A stretch of DNA of 64,000 bases from Tetrahymena thermophila SB210. Taxonomy: Eukaryota > Ciliophora > Oligohymenophorea > Hymenostomatida > Tetrahymenidae. The DNA is taken from the NCBI RefSeq assembly GCF_000189635.1, contig NW_002476511.1, positions 1 through 64,000 on the forward strand. The letters run 5' to 3'. Each line of letters begins with the position of its first letter. Position 1 is the first letter of the stretch. The notes under the pieces were generated by a model. It was not told the DNA's origin. It saw only the letters and a list, made by a program, of their open reading frames with translations, and did no database searches. Shown piece after piece: positions 1 through 12,290 of the stretch. Both the position numbers and the translations under genes were made by a program.

Positions 1-3000
1 CCAGAACCTAAGCCTGATGCACCCTTCGTCACCAATTTAATTCTCACTTTTTAAATATTGAAGAAAAAATATATCATAAAATAGTTAATTAGAAGGAAAA
101 AATGAAGAAAAAAGATGAAACAATAAGATTAATTAATTAATTAATAATAAAAGTAAAAAATATGAAAATCAAAGGATGAACTAAATAAATTAACAAAGAA
201 AGAACAAAAAAAAGCAAGCACAATAAAAAGAAAAAGAAAAAAGAGCTTTATTGTTTTTAATTAGTTTTAAAAATTAAAAATATCACAATCCAAAACAAAT
301 AAACTGTTTATACCGAAGGTCAAGTGTCAAATTTGAGAGATTAATGCAATTTGCTAAACCTGAACCTAAGCCTGATGCACCCATTGCACCAATTTAATTG
401 TTACTTTTTAAATATTGAAGAAAAAATATATCATAAAATAGTTAATGAGATGGAAAAAATGAAGAAAAAATATGAAATAATAAGATTAATTAATTAATAA
501 TAAAAATAAAAAATTTGAAAATAAAAAGATGAGCTAAATAAATTAACAAAGAAAAAACAAAAAAAAGCACAATAAAAATAAAAAGTAAAAACAAAAAAGA
601 GCTTTATTGTATTTAATTAGTTTATATAATTCAAAATATCACAATCCAAAACAAATAAACTGTTTTTACCGAAGGTTAAGTGTCAAATTTGAGAGATTAA
701 TGCAATTTGCTAAACCAGAATCTAAGCCTGATACACCTTCGTCACCAATTTAATTACCACTTTTTAAATATTGAAGAAAAAATATATCATAAAATAGTTA
801 ACTAGAAGGAAAAAATGAAGAAAAAAGATGAAATAATAAGATTAATTAATTAATAATAAAAGTAAAAAATATGAAAATCAAAGGATGAGCTAAATAAATT
901 AACAAAGAAAGAACAAAAAAAAGCAAGCACAATAAAAAGAAAAAAGAGTTTTATTGTTTTTAATTAGTTTTTATAATTCAAAATATCGCAATCCAAAACA
1001 AATAAACTGTTTTTACCTAAGGTGAAGTGTCAAATTTGAGAGATTAATGCAATTTGATAAACCAGAACCTAAGCCTGATGCACCCATTGCACCAATTTAA
1101 TTACAACTTTTTAAATATTGAAGAAAAAATATATCATAAAATAGTTAATTAGAAGAAAAAAATGAAGAAAAAATATGAAATAATAAGATTAATTAATTAA
1201 TAATGAATAATAAAAGTAAATAATTTGAAAATCAAAGGATGAGCTAAATAAATTAACAAAGAAAGAACAAAAAAAGCAAGCACAATAAAAAGAAAAAAGA
1301 GCTTTATTGTTTTTAATTAGTTTTTATAATTCAAAATATCACAATCCAAAACAAATAAATTGTTTTTACTAAAGTTCAAGTGTCAAATTTGAGAGATTAA
1401 TGCAATTTGCTAAACCAGAACCTAAGCCTGATGCACCTTCGTCACCAATTTAATTCTCACTTTTTAAATATTGAATAAAAAATATATCATAAAATAGTTA
1501 ATTAGAAGGAAAAAATGAATAAAAAAGATGAAATAATAAGATTAATTAATTAATAATAAAAGTAAAAAATATGAAAATCAAAGGATGAGCTAAATAAATT
1601 AACAAAGAAAGAACAAAAAAAAGCAAGCACAATAAAAAGAAAAAGAAAAAGAAAAAAGAGCTTTATTGTTTTTAATTAGTTTTTATAATTCAAAATATCA
1701 CAATCCAAAACAAATAAACTGTTTTTACCTAAGTTCAAGTGTCAAATTTAAGAGATTAATGCAATTTGATAAACCAAAACCTAAGCCTGATGCACCATCG
1801 TCACCAATTTAATTCTAACTTTTTAAATATTGAAGAAAAAATATATCATAAAATAGTTAATTAGAAGGAAAAAATGAAGAAAAAAGATGAAATAATAGGA
1901 TTAATTAATTAATAATAAAAGTAAATAATTTGAAAATCAAAGGATCAACTAAATAAATTAACAAAGAAAGAATAAAAAAAAGCAAGCACAATAAAAAGAA
2001 AAAAGAGCTTTATTGTTTTTAATTAGTTTTAAAAATTAAAAATATCACAATCCAAAACAAATAAACTGTTTTTACCCAAGTTCAAGTGTCAAATTTGAGA
2101 GATTAATGCAATTTGCTAAACCAGAACCTAAGCCTAATGCACCCATTGTACCAATTTAATTACCACTTTTTAAATATTGAATAAAAAATATATCATAAAA
2201 TAGTTAATTAGAAGGAAAAAATTAAGAAAAAAGATGAAATAATAAGATTAATTAATTAATAATAAAAGTAAAAAATATGAAAATCAAAGGATGAGCTAAA
2301 TAAATTAACAAAGAAAGAACAAAAAAAAGCAAGCACAATAAAAAGAAAAAAGAGCTTTATTGTTTTTAATTAGTTTTTATAATTCAAAATATCACAATCC
2401 AAAACAAATAAATTGTTTTTACTCAAGTTTAAGTGTAAAATTTGAGAGATTAATGCAATTTGCTAAACCAGAACCTAAGCCTGATGCGCCTTCGTCACCA
2501 ATTTAATTATCACTTTTTAAATATTGAAGAAAAAAATATATCATAAAATAGTTAATTAGAAGGAAAAAATGAACAAAAAAGATGAAATAGTAAGATTAAT
2601 TAATGAGCTAAATAAATTAACAAAGAAAGAACAAAAAAAGCAAGCACAATAAAAAGAAAAAACAAAAAAGAGCTTTATTGTTTTTAATTAGTTTTTCTAA
2701 TTCAAAATATCATTATCCAAAACAAATAAACTGTTTTTACCTAAGTTCAAGTGTCAAATTTGAGAGATTAATGCAATTTGATAAACCAGAACCTAAGCCT
2801 GATGCACCCATTGCACCAATTTAATTGAAACTTTTTAAATATTGAAGAAAAAATATATCATAAAATAGTTAATTAGAAGGAAAAAATGAAGAAAAAAGAT
2901 GAAATAATAAGATTAATTAATTAATAATAAAAGTAAAAAATATGAAAATCAAAGGATGAGCTAAATAAATTAACAAAGAAAGAACAAAAAAAAGCAAGCA

Positions 3001-5352
3001 CAATAAAAAGAAAAAGAAAAAAAAAAAAGAGCTTTATTGTTTTTAATTAGTTTTTATAATTCAAAATATCACAATCCAAAACAAATAAACTGTTTTTACT
3101 AAAGTTCAAGTGTCAAATTTGAGAGATTAATGCAATTTGCTAAACCTGAACCTAAGCCTGATGCACCCATTGCACCAATTTAATTGTAACTTTTTAAATA
3201 TTGAAGAAAAAATATATCATAAAATAGTTAATTAGAAGGAAAAAATGAAGAAAAAAGATGAAATAATAAGATTAATTAATTAATAATAAAAGTAAAAAAT
3301 ATGAAAATCAAAGGATGAGCTAAATAAATTAACAAAGAAAGAATAAAAAAAAGCAAGCACAATAAAAAGAAAAAGAAAAAGAAAAAGAAAAAAGAGCTTT
3401 ATTGTTTTTAATTAGTTTTAAAAATTAAAAATATCACAATCCAAAACAAATAAACTGTTTATACCGAAGGCCAAGTGTCAAATTTGAGAGATTAATGCAA
3501 TTTGATAAACCAGAACCTAAGCCTGATGCACCATCGTCACCAATTTAATTCTCACTTTTTAAATATTGAAGAAAAAATATATTATAAAATAGTTAATTAG
3601 AAGGAAAAAATGAACAAAAAAGATGAAATAATAGGATTAATTAATTAATAATAAAAGTAAATAATTTGAAAATCAAAGGATGAACTAAATAAATTAAAAA
3701 AGAAAGAATAAAAAAAAGCAAGCACAATAAAAAGAAAAAGAAAAAAGATCTTTATTGTTTTTAATTAGTTTTAAAAATTGAAAATATCACAATCCAAAAC
3801 AAATAAACTGTTTTTACCCAAGTTCAAGTGTCAAATTTGAGAGATTAATGCAATTTGCTAAACCAGAACCTAAGCCTGATGCACCTTTGTTACCAATTTA
3901 ATTCTCACTTTTTAAATATTGAAGAAAAAATATATCATAAAATAGTTAATTAGAAGGAAAAAATTAAGAAAAAAGATGAAATAATAAGATTAATTAATTA
4001 ATAATAAAAGTAAAAAATATGAAAATCAAAGGATGAGCTAAATAAATTAACAAAGAAAGAACAAAAAAAAGCAAGCACAATAAAAAGAAAAAAGAGCTTT
4101 ATTGTTTTTAATTAGTTTTTATAATTCAAAATATCACAATCCAAAACAAATAAATTGTTTTTACTCAAGTTTAAGTGTAAAATTTGAGAGATTAATGCAA
4201 TTTGCTAAACCAGAACCTAAGCCTGATGCGCCTTCGTCACCAATTTAATTATCACTTTTTAAATATTGAAGAAAAAATATATCATAAAATAGTTAATTAG
4301 AAGGAAAAAATGAACAAAAAAGATGAAATAGTAAGATTAATTAATGAGCTAAATAAATTAACAAAGAAAGAACAAAAAAAGCAAGCACAATATAAAGAAA
4401 AAAGAGCTTTATTGTTTTTAATTAGTTTTTCTAATTCAAAATATCATAATCCAAAACAAATAAACTGTTTTTACCGAAGGTTAAGTGTCAAATTTGAGAG
4501 ATTAATGCAATTTGCTAAACCAGAATCTAAGCCTGATGCACCCATTGCACCAATTTAATTGAAACTTTTTAAATATTGAAGAAAAAATATATCATAAAAT
4601 AGTTAATTAGAAGGAAAAAATGAAGAAAAAAGATGAAATAATAAGATTAATTAATTAATAATAAAAGTAAAAAATATGAAAATCAAAGGATGAGCTAAAT
4701 AAATTAACAAAGAAAGAACAAAAAAAAGCAAGCACAATAAAAAGAAAAAAGAGTTTTATTGTTTTTAATTAGTTTTTATAATTCAAAATATCGCAATCCA
4801 AAACAAATAAACTGTTTTTACCTAAGGTGAAGTGTCAAATTTGAGAGATTAATGCAATTTGATAAACCAGAACCTAAGCCTGATGCACCCATTGCACCAA
4901 TTTAATTGTTACTTTTTAAATATTGAAGAAAAAATATATCATAAAATAGTTAATTAGAAGGAAAAAATGAAGAAAAAAGATGAAATAATAAGATTAATTA
5001 ATTAATAATAATAGTAAAAAATATGAAAATCAAAGGATGAGCTAAATAAATTAACAAAGAAAGAACAAAAAAAAGCAAGCACAATAAAAAGAAAAAAGAG
5101 CTTTATTGTTTTTAATTAGTTTTTATAATTCAAAATATCACAATCCAAAACAAATAAATTGTTTTTACTAAAGTTCAAGTGTCAAATTTGAGAGATTAAT
5201 GCAATTTGCTAAACCAGAACCTAAGCCTGATGCATCTTCGTCACCAATTTAATTACCACTTTTTAAATATTGAAGAAAAAATATATCATAAAATAGTTAA
5301 TTAGAAGGAAAAAATGAAGAAAAAATATGAAATAATAAGATTAATTAATTAA
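1..5352 (+). repeat. Tandem array of ~350-bp units with a small ORF in each
   Basis: About sixteen head-to-tail units, recognisable by the recurring segment CCTAAGCCTGATGCACC (near 10, 366, 724, 1070, 1424, 1780, 2129, 2476, 2800, 3157, 3512, 3868, 4218, 4530, 4870, 5220). Most units are 345-358 bp; two (2476-2800 and 4218-4530) are ~312-324 bp because they lack a 36-bp stretch. Each unit has an ATG after AGAAGGAAAAA and a C-terminal coding half (…NPKQINCFYR…, …KFERLMQFAKPEPKPDAP…) that stays open in most copies, followed by a TGA. The last unit is cut short near 5352. The array continues beyond the left edge of the window. Whether units are expressed is unknown. Confidence 0.93.
4310..4579 (+). 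CDS. Small hypothetical protein, the one fully open copy of the array ORF
   Basis: With TAA read as Gln the frame runs 89 residues from ATG 4310 to TGA 4577-4579. The start is lysine-rich (MNKKDEIVRLINELNKL), then a Lys/Gln-rich stretch, then a basic, aromatic segment and a short proline-rich end (KPDAPIAP). This unit lacks the 36-bp insertion found in most units and has seven rather than eight A's in the A-run near 4375. The sister unit at 2569 also lacks the insertion but is frameshifted by extra bases near 2650. No signal peptide, membrane segment or known domain is visible. It could be a real short gene or merely the best-preserved repeat copy; I cannot name a function. Confidence 0.4.
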
Positions 5353-5894
5353 GAGAAATTAATTTATTCAAATAAATTTAATTTTTAAATTTTTTTATTT
5401 TTTATAAGATAATTATGAACTTACAAAAATAAATCTGATATTTATAAATTTAAAACAATAATAAAATCTATAAAAACAAAAGATAATGTAAACCCATTAA
5501 GTGTAATTATAAGATTTAGCTGAAACTAAAACTACTAAATAAACTATTTTGATATTATTCGTGTACATATTACCTTAGGGTATTTATATAAAAGAGGTTA
5601 AAAATACTTTTTTAAAATATTATTTAATAAAAAATGTTATATTCAATTATTCATCGCTTTTTCGCAATTGTTTATCATCAGAATCTTATTTCAAAGGCTA
5701 CTAATCTTTTTGATTTAAGGAAATTGCTTTTTACTAAGAATTTTTATGATTCATTAATTTAGTTAAATCTTTTATTATAAATTTGTGTAAATTTTAAATA
5801 AATATTAAGTAAAATAAATTTTTAAATTAAATAACATTAGTCGAATAAAAAAGATAAAAAAAATATATCAAATAAAAGCTATCAAATAAATTAA

Positions 5895-7060
5895 AAGAAC
5901 TTTATTCTTTTATATTTATTTTTATAGTTAAAAATAAACAATCCAAAGCAAATAAACTGTTTCTACCTAAGATTAAGTGTTAAATTTGAGAGATTAGCAC
6001 ACTTTGCTAAAGCAGAACCTAAGTTTGATGCACCTTCGTCGCCAATTTAATTTTCACTTTTTAAATATTGAAGAAAAAATATATTTTTAATTAGATAATT
6101 AGAAGGAGAAAATGAAGAAAAAATATGAAATAATAAAATTAATTAATAATAAAAGCAAACGTTGAAAATAAAATAATGAGTTAAATTAACAAAGAAAGAA
6201 GCAAAAAAAGCAAGCAAGCACAATAAAAAGAAAAAGAAAAATAAACCAAATAAATTAAAAGAGCTTTATTGTTTTAAATTAGTTTTTATAATTAAAATTA
6301 TCACAATCCAAAACAAATAAACTATTTTTACCTAATGTAAAGTGTCAAATTTGAGAGATTAATGCACTTTGTTAAAGCAGAACCTAAGCCTGATGCACCC
6401 ATTACACCAATTTAATTGTCACTTTTTAAATATTGAAGAAAAAATATATCATTAATTAGATAATTAGAAGGAGAAAATGAAGAAAGAATATAAAATAATA
6501 AGATTAATTAATTAATAATAAAAGCAAAAGTTGAAATAAAAAGATGAGTTAAATTAACAAAGAAAGAAGTAAAAAAGCAAGCAAGCACAATAAAATGAAA
6601 AAGAAAAATAAATCAAATAAATTAAAAGAGCTTTTATTTTAAATTTGTTTTTAAAATTAAAAATATCACAATCCAACTGTTTTTACTAAAGGTTAAGTGT
6701 CAAATTTGAGAGATTAATGCACTTTGCTAAAGCAGAACCTAATCTTGATGCACCAATTTCACCAATTTAATTGGAACTTTTTATATATTGAAGAAAAAAT
6801 ATATTATTAATTAGTAATTTGTAGGAGAAAATGAAGAAAGAATATGAAATAATAAGATTAATTAATAATAAAAGCAAAAGTTCAAAATAAAATAATAAGT
6901 TAAATTATTAAAGAAAGAAGATAAAAAAGTAAGTACAATAAAAAGAAATATAAATCAAATAAATTAAAAGAGTTTTTATGTCTTAAATTAATTTTTATAA
7001 TTACAAATATCACAATCCAAAACAAATAAACTGTTTTTATCAAGTGTAAGTGTTAATAGC
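5895..7060 (+). repeat. Diverged copies of the array unit
   Basis: After ~540 bp of unrelated A+T-rich DNA (5353-5894), three or four weakly conserved units reappear, with landmarks GATGCACC near 6018, 6388 and 6748 and the ATG context AGAAGGAGAAAATGAAGAAA near 6113, 6478 and 6830. They carry more substitutions and short deletions than the main array, and the last one fades out by ~7060. They look like older, decaying edge copies. Confidence 0.8.
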
Positions 7061-8629
7061 AAAAAATGAAGAAAAAATATCAAGTAATAATAAATAATTA
7101 AAAATTGAAATAAAAATTAAGTTAAAATAGCTTAAAAAAATTTTGTATAAATACAAATCAATAAATCAAAATGAATAATGAAATATTAGAAATGTTATTT
7201 TTTAAAATAAATTGTTAAAAATATAAAAAAAATATTAATAATAATATTTATAAATGAAATATACTTCATATTAATATGGAGAGCCTAATGAGATTAAAGT
7301 GAAGAGCTTAAAAACTATTTTTATTAATAAAAATAAATTTAAAGGATACTGATGAATAAATAAATAATTACCTTTTCTAAATCACCGTAATATTTAATCT
7401 AATATATCATTTATTTATTTTTTTTCAAAAATATTAAATAGCAATCAATTTATGGAATTTAATTTATATGATAAAAAGAACAAATAAAATATAATAACCA
7501 TCAAATATTAATTTATAAATTTGCTTTTATGAAGAGATATCACAAAAAAATTAATTTAAAATTCATTATTTAATCTTAATATTTGTATATAAAACATATA
7601 TTTAAAAATATAGTAGGAATTAGGGATGGGTAGTTAATTAATTAATTAGCCATATGTTGAAAAAATTCTAGTAATTAAATCTTTGATTAAACATTTTTTA
7701 CTTATTTATTTTTTTTCTTCTATCAATTTTAAAACATTTTTTTTATTTCTTTTACATTTTCTTTAATTTATAAAAAAAATATTTATTATTCTACTAAATA
7801 ATTATATATTTCCTATTAGCGAAATAATTATTCAGAATTTCTCTACTTATTATCATAACATATTTAAATAAATGATTTGAATTGTTGATTCGCAACACAA
7901 ATTATTTATTTCAAATATTATTTTTCTTCAAAATTCAAATTAATGATTAATGAATGATTGATAATCACAATAATATTAGATTTTTACAATAATTGTACCA
8001 ATTTAAAATTTAAAGATTAATAGATAATAAATTAATATTTATATTGGCTTTTAACTGTTTAATATTGGCACTTAAATAATGAATTAATTTATAAAAAAAT
8101 AAGCACATTAGGTTCTTGATTAGCTTTATCAAGAATAAAAAATAGGTTAATATACATTTTAAAAGTATAGTAAAATATGTAAATACTTGAACAAAAAGCT
8201 TAATAGAAAAATGAGTAGATTGATAGTTATATAGATTGATAGATAAATACATGTCTACTATTGATTATAAAATTTAATAGAAATAGATTGAGTAAGGGAG
8301 AAAATAAATAGCAAAATTGCTATTTATAATGTTTCAATATATTGGCTGAAAATGAATATAGGTTGAATTAAAAGATTTTGAAATATATATATTTATTTAT
8401 TTATATTTGAATAAAAGAAAAAAGAGTTGAACTTGAAAAGACAATAAGATCTATGAATTATTATTTATTTATTTATTCATTATTTTTTACATACATAAAA
8501 GCTTAAATCAGTCAATCAGAAATCAAATAAATAATTAACATCAAAATAATCTTTCTTTCTTTTTTCTCCAAAAGCAAAAAACGAAATAAATTCTTATTAA
8601 AAATTAATCAATTATAAGATAAATAGGCA
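7061..8629. other. Intergenic, A+T-rich, no gene seen
   Basis: I find no long frame on either strand with the ciliate code and no RNA gene. It contains only homopolymer runs and simple ATTT/TTAA-type repeats (for example 8460-8480). It presumably includes the upstream region of the gene starting at 8630. Confidence 0.6.
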
Positions 8630-11229
8630 ATGTAGGTAGAATAACATGATGATTAAAAGACCATTGCATAGTATCGTGAGGAGCACTCCAATAATTTTCG
8701 CAACGAGTTAAGGAATAAGTTCATTTAAAAGTCTCGTGAGAAACACTTGAATAGAAACAACATTAGCTTTCAAAACAACGATTTAAACAACTACAACAAC
8801 GCAAATAATTAATATTCTTAGATTCCATAGTAGCAGTAGCAATAGCTTTTTTCAAATTTTTTAGTTGACCAAAATAATATCTTTCAGAATGCGTTTGAAT
8901 CTCAGAGACAATAAAACCAAAATTTGTCTAACTTATTTGGCTAATGCTAAAACGCAGATTACATGAAAATGGGATAAGATGTCATTATTGAAGAAGGAAA
9001 TAGCTCAAATAATGGACAAATTATTTAAAGCATAGATTTCTCTTAATAAAATAGAAATAATTAGTATTTGAATGAAGTAAATAAGTTTCATAACGAGAGC
9101 AACCAATCCATTTAGTATCTCAATTTTTAAGGAAGTGTGCAAGCTTTGCTAAACAACAACGATGCAAACTTAAAAGTAGCGATAATGCAGCATATCACTG
9201 ATTTGATTGAAAATAATCTACAAGATCTGATGGACTTCTCCTATATTTTGCAGAGTCATTGTTATCTGTTGGATATTGTAAAACAATACATCGAACATAA
9301 CTAAAAGCAAGTAAATTTATAGATAAATAAAATGGAAACGCAGCAATACAACTGTAGCAGTAGCAACCATTCTAAAAACAATATTTTAATTTGCAAAGAA
9401 AGCGGAAGCAGTAGCAGTAATACTGCCAGCTTGCATGAGTTAGAATAAATAGATTCAAATGGTGAAAGCAGCAAAATTATTTGGGCTATTAACTTAATCA
9501 GTCTTATTGCGTATACGAAATAAGAAAGCGTCAACATGCTAATCAAGAAGGGATTTGTTGATTTGTTTATGAACATTTTTACCGAATAAAACTAAAACAT
9601 TAAAATTGCAGAAAAAATAATATCATTTTTTGCTAATGTAATTTCTGTTGATGAAGTAATGAAAACGTACATTTTGACTAATATCCCGATCAAACTATTC
9701 CTTTTCTTTTTTATAAACAACGAGTACCATCATCCTTCTTTTCTTGATTTTCACCAAATTCTCTCCCTCTTTTTAAATAAGTGCTACTTGTAGTCTGATT
9801 ACATGAATTTAAATAGCAGTAATTAAGATAAACCAAACAGTAACGGAGTTAATAGCAAAAATGACAACGAAAACTAAAATTCATAGGAAGGCCACATTTT
9901 GCAAACACTAAATTTTATATTTAATTCTGTAACAAAAGATTTCCTAGAAGCTTTACAAAATTTTATAAACGACACTTAAGTTTCAATAAATTTGTCAGAA
10001 ATTTTGACTTATATTTGTTCTAATATACTCAAAACATATCCTTTTGAGATGATAAAATAGCATATTAATGAAATCAAGCAACTAATTTAATTATAAATAA
10101 AAAGTGGAATAAAACCTCTTTAAATCCAATCAATTAAATTAATGATAAAGATATTTCAGATACCTCACTTGCTTCAAGTAATTTCTTTAAATAACTCTTT
10201 TTTACTTAAATAAACCTTCACAAATATGAAGCAATCAATTAATTACATAAAAAAAATCCCCCTTTTAAAAATAAATTTTACAAATGATAATTTAAACAAC
10301 TTAATTAATCATCATTTAAACAAACAATTTTTCTATTCTAAGAGAAGAAATTTTTACTGCATCAGATCTATCCAAAAATTAGAGCCAAAGTACAAAATAA
10401 TTAATTAATTAATTGAATAAATAAGAAAGAAAGAATTTATTAATTGAAATTTATCTTTTAATTTACAGTTTTGATAAAATTAAAATTACTAAAAATAAAT
10501 TAATAAATAAATAAAAATCACTGATTATAAAGGAAATTTTTCACATCCTTTTAATTCTTTCATAAATTAATTCCTTCGTAAATTAGTACCTAAATATATA
10601 GATGCTTTTAAGTTAAGCAATTAATTAATTAGTCTATATTAATTTGTATTTATCAATAGGAATTTGATGATGAGGCTAAAAACTTTATGGTTCAAACGTT
10701 AAAAGACTCTATGAGCTCTGAATTCAAGCAAATAAGGATTAACTCAATGACTGCAATAATAAGTCTTCTATAAAATATTCAAGATGACAATTAATATACT
10801 CACATTATACAATACCTTTACATTAATATCTTTAATCTTTTCGAAAATGATCATTAATAAATAAAAACAATATGTTTAAACTTCTTTTAGAGTCTCATTA
10901 ACCACTGTGCAAATAGTTAAAATGTTACAATAGATTGGAAGCTTAAAATGGGAGATTAAATCTTAGTCAGTTTGATTTCCTAACTCAGAAAATGCAGTGT
11001 TTCAGTATCCAACATAGACTTTATTTCTTAAATTCTTAACTTACTCTAGTAAATAATATCTATCTTAAACAGCAACATCTTCAAATATAAATTCCAGCTT
11101 GATTATTTGTAACAAAGTGGCTTGCTAGAAGCTCTTAAAATCCTCCAACAGCAAGATATTTCTTTTGAAATTAAAAATTAATCCTTCATGATACTTTAAT
11201 AATTTTACAATGTATAAAATCAAAAATGA
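8630..11229 (+). CDS. Importin-alpha-like protein with IBB-type N-terminus and ARM-like repeats
   Basis: Starts at ATG 8630 (next codon TAG, Gln) and ends at TGA 11227-11229; about 795 residues if one intron at 10390-10601 is removed (total divisible by three). Residues ~15-50 are very basic and resemble an importin-beta-binding domain (FRNELRNKFIQKSREKHLNR), the segment by which importin alpha docks on its carrier. A Q/N-rich linker follows, then from ~residue 160 leucine-rich helical pairs typical of ARM/HEAT folds (for example MQHITDLIENNLQD). Family role: NLS-cargo adaptor in nuclear import. It is longer than the usual ~530 residues because of Q/N-rich inserts. The intron edges are uncertain: a donor at 10390 is clear, but acceptors at 10601 and 10659 are both possible, and only 10601 keeps frame. 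ARM-repeat identity is inferred from pattern; a more distant ARM protein is possible. Confidence 0.68.
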
Positions 11230-12290
11230 AAAAGTCCCAACAAAAAATTGATATTTAAGAGTTATCTCAGTAAGCAAGTAAATAAGTAAGTAAGAGAAAG
11301 AGAAAGGTATTTTAGAAGAGTTTATAATTAAATAAGCATCCAAATAATTAATTAAATTTTTTAATAACTCTCTAAAAAACTAACTAATTAACTAACAAAC
11401 TAACTAACTAATTAATTTTTCCACAATAAAATTTTAATTGATGAAAATAAAAAAATAAATTTATAAATTCTATATAAATACTTTCTGGTAGTTTTATACC
11501 TTAAATTCACTTTATAACTTAAATATTATGTAAAAACTTAATAATTTGATTTTTAAAAATAAATTATATACATCTATCTATCTACTCATCCTCCTTCCCA
11601 CCAACTTCTTTTGAGAGAAAAATAGTAAAGAAATCGATAAAGATAAGCAAACTTAAAACAAATAAATAATATAGATAGATGCATACCTAGATAGCTATCA
11701 TGTCCTTCAAAACTCTCTTAAGCATATTTATATTGACGATCAAATATTTTTAAACAAATACTTATTTATCTATTTAAATACATAAACATATATACATACC
11801 GTACTTTCTGTTTGATAAGAATCACTTTAATTTAAGAATTTTTTTTAATAAGGAGGTATTATCTCCTAGCAAAATATAATGTAAATTTTTTAGTAAGACT
11901 TAAGATTTTGAAACTTTGTAGTAATTATTGAGTAGATTTTTGAGAATTAAATTTATGATTAAATAAAATTTCATTTATCTTTTAAATTGGAAACATTTGA
12001 GAGAGTAAATAAATAAATGAATGAATATAATTTTACAAAGATTAAATATAATTTTGTAATTAAAATAAATTTAATTATCTTATTATTTTTTTTATAATAA
12101 ATTTAATTTGATTAATAGCCAGCCTCAGTATCTTAGAAATTAATGAATTATTTTCATCTTGCGGTTGTTATTTTACTTTTATACTTTTTCATACTGTAAA
12201 GTTTATTTTAATTTAATGAATTAATTAATTATTTGAATTTTGTTAAATATTTTCAATCTGATCTATCGAATTTCTATGCCTGTTTTTAAA
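11230..12290. other. Convergent intergenic region, no gene seen
   Basis: Lies between the 3' ends of two converging genes. A+T-rich, with short tetranucleotide runs (CTAA/TTAA around 11375-11415, CTAT around 11573-11585). No supportable frame or RNA gene. Confidence 0.6.

Noticed and set aside
1-5352. CRISPR-like array or transposon
   Set aside because: Units are ~350 bp with continuous homology and no unique spacers, and no transposase frame is present. It is an ordinary tandem repeat in a eukaryotic genome.
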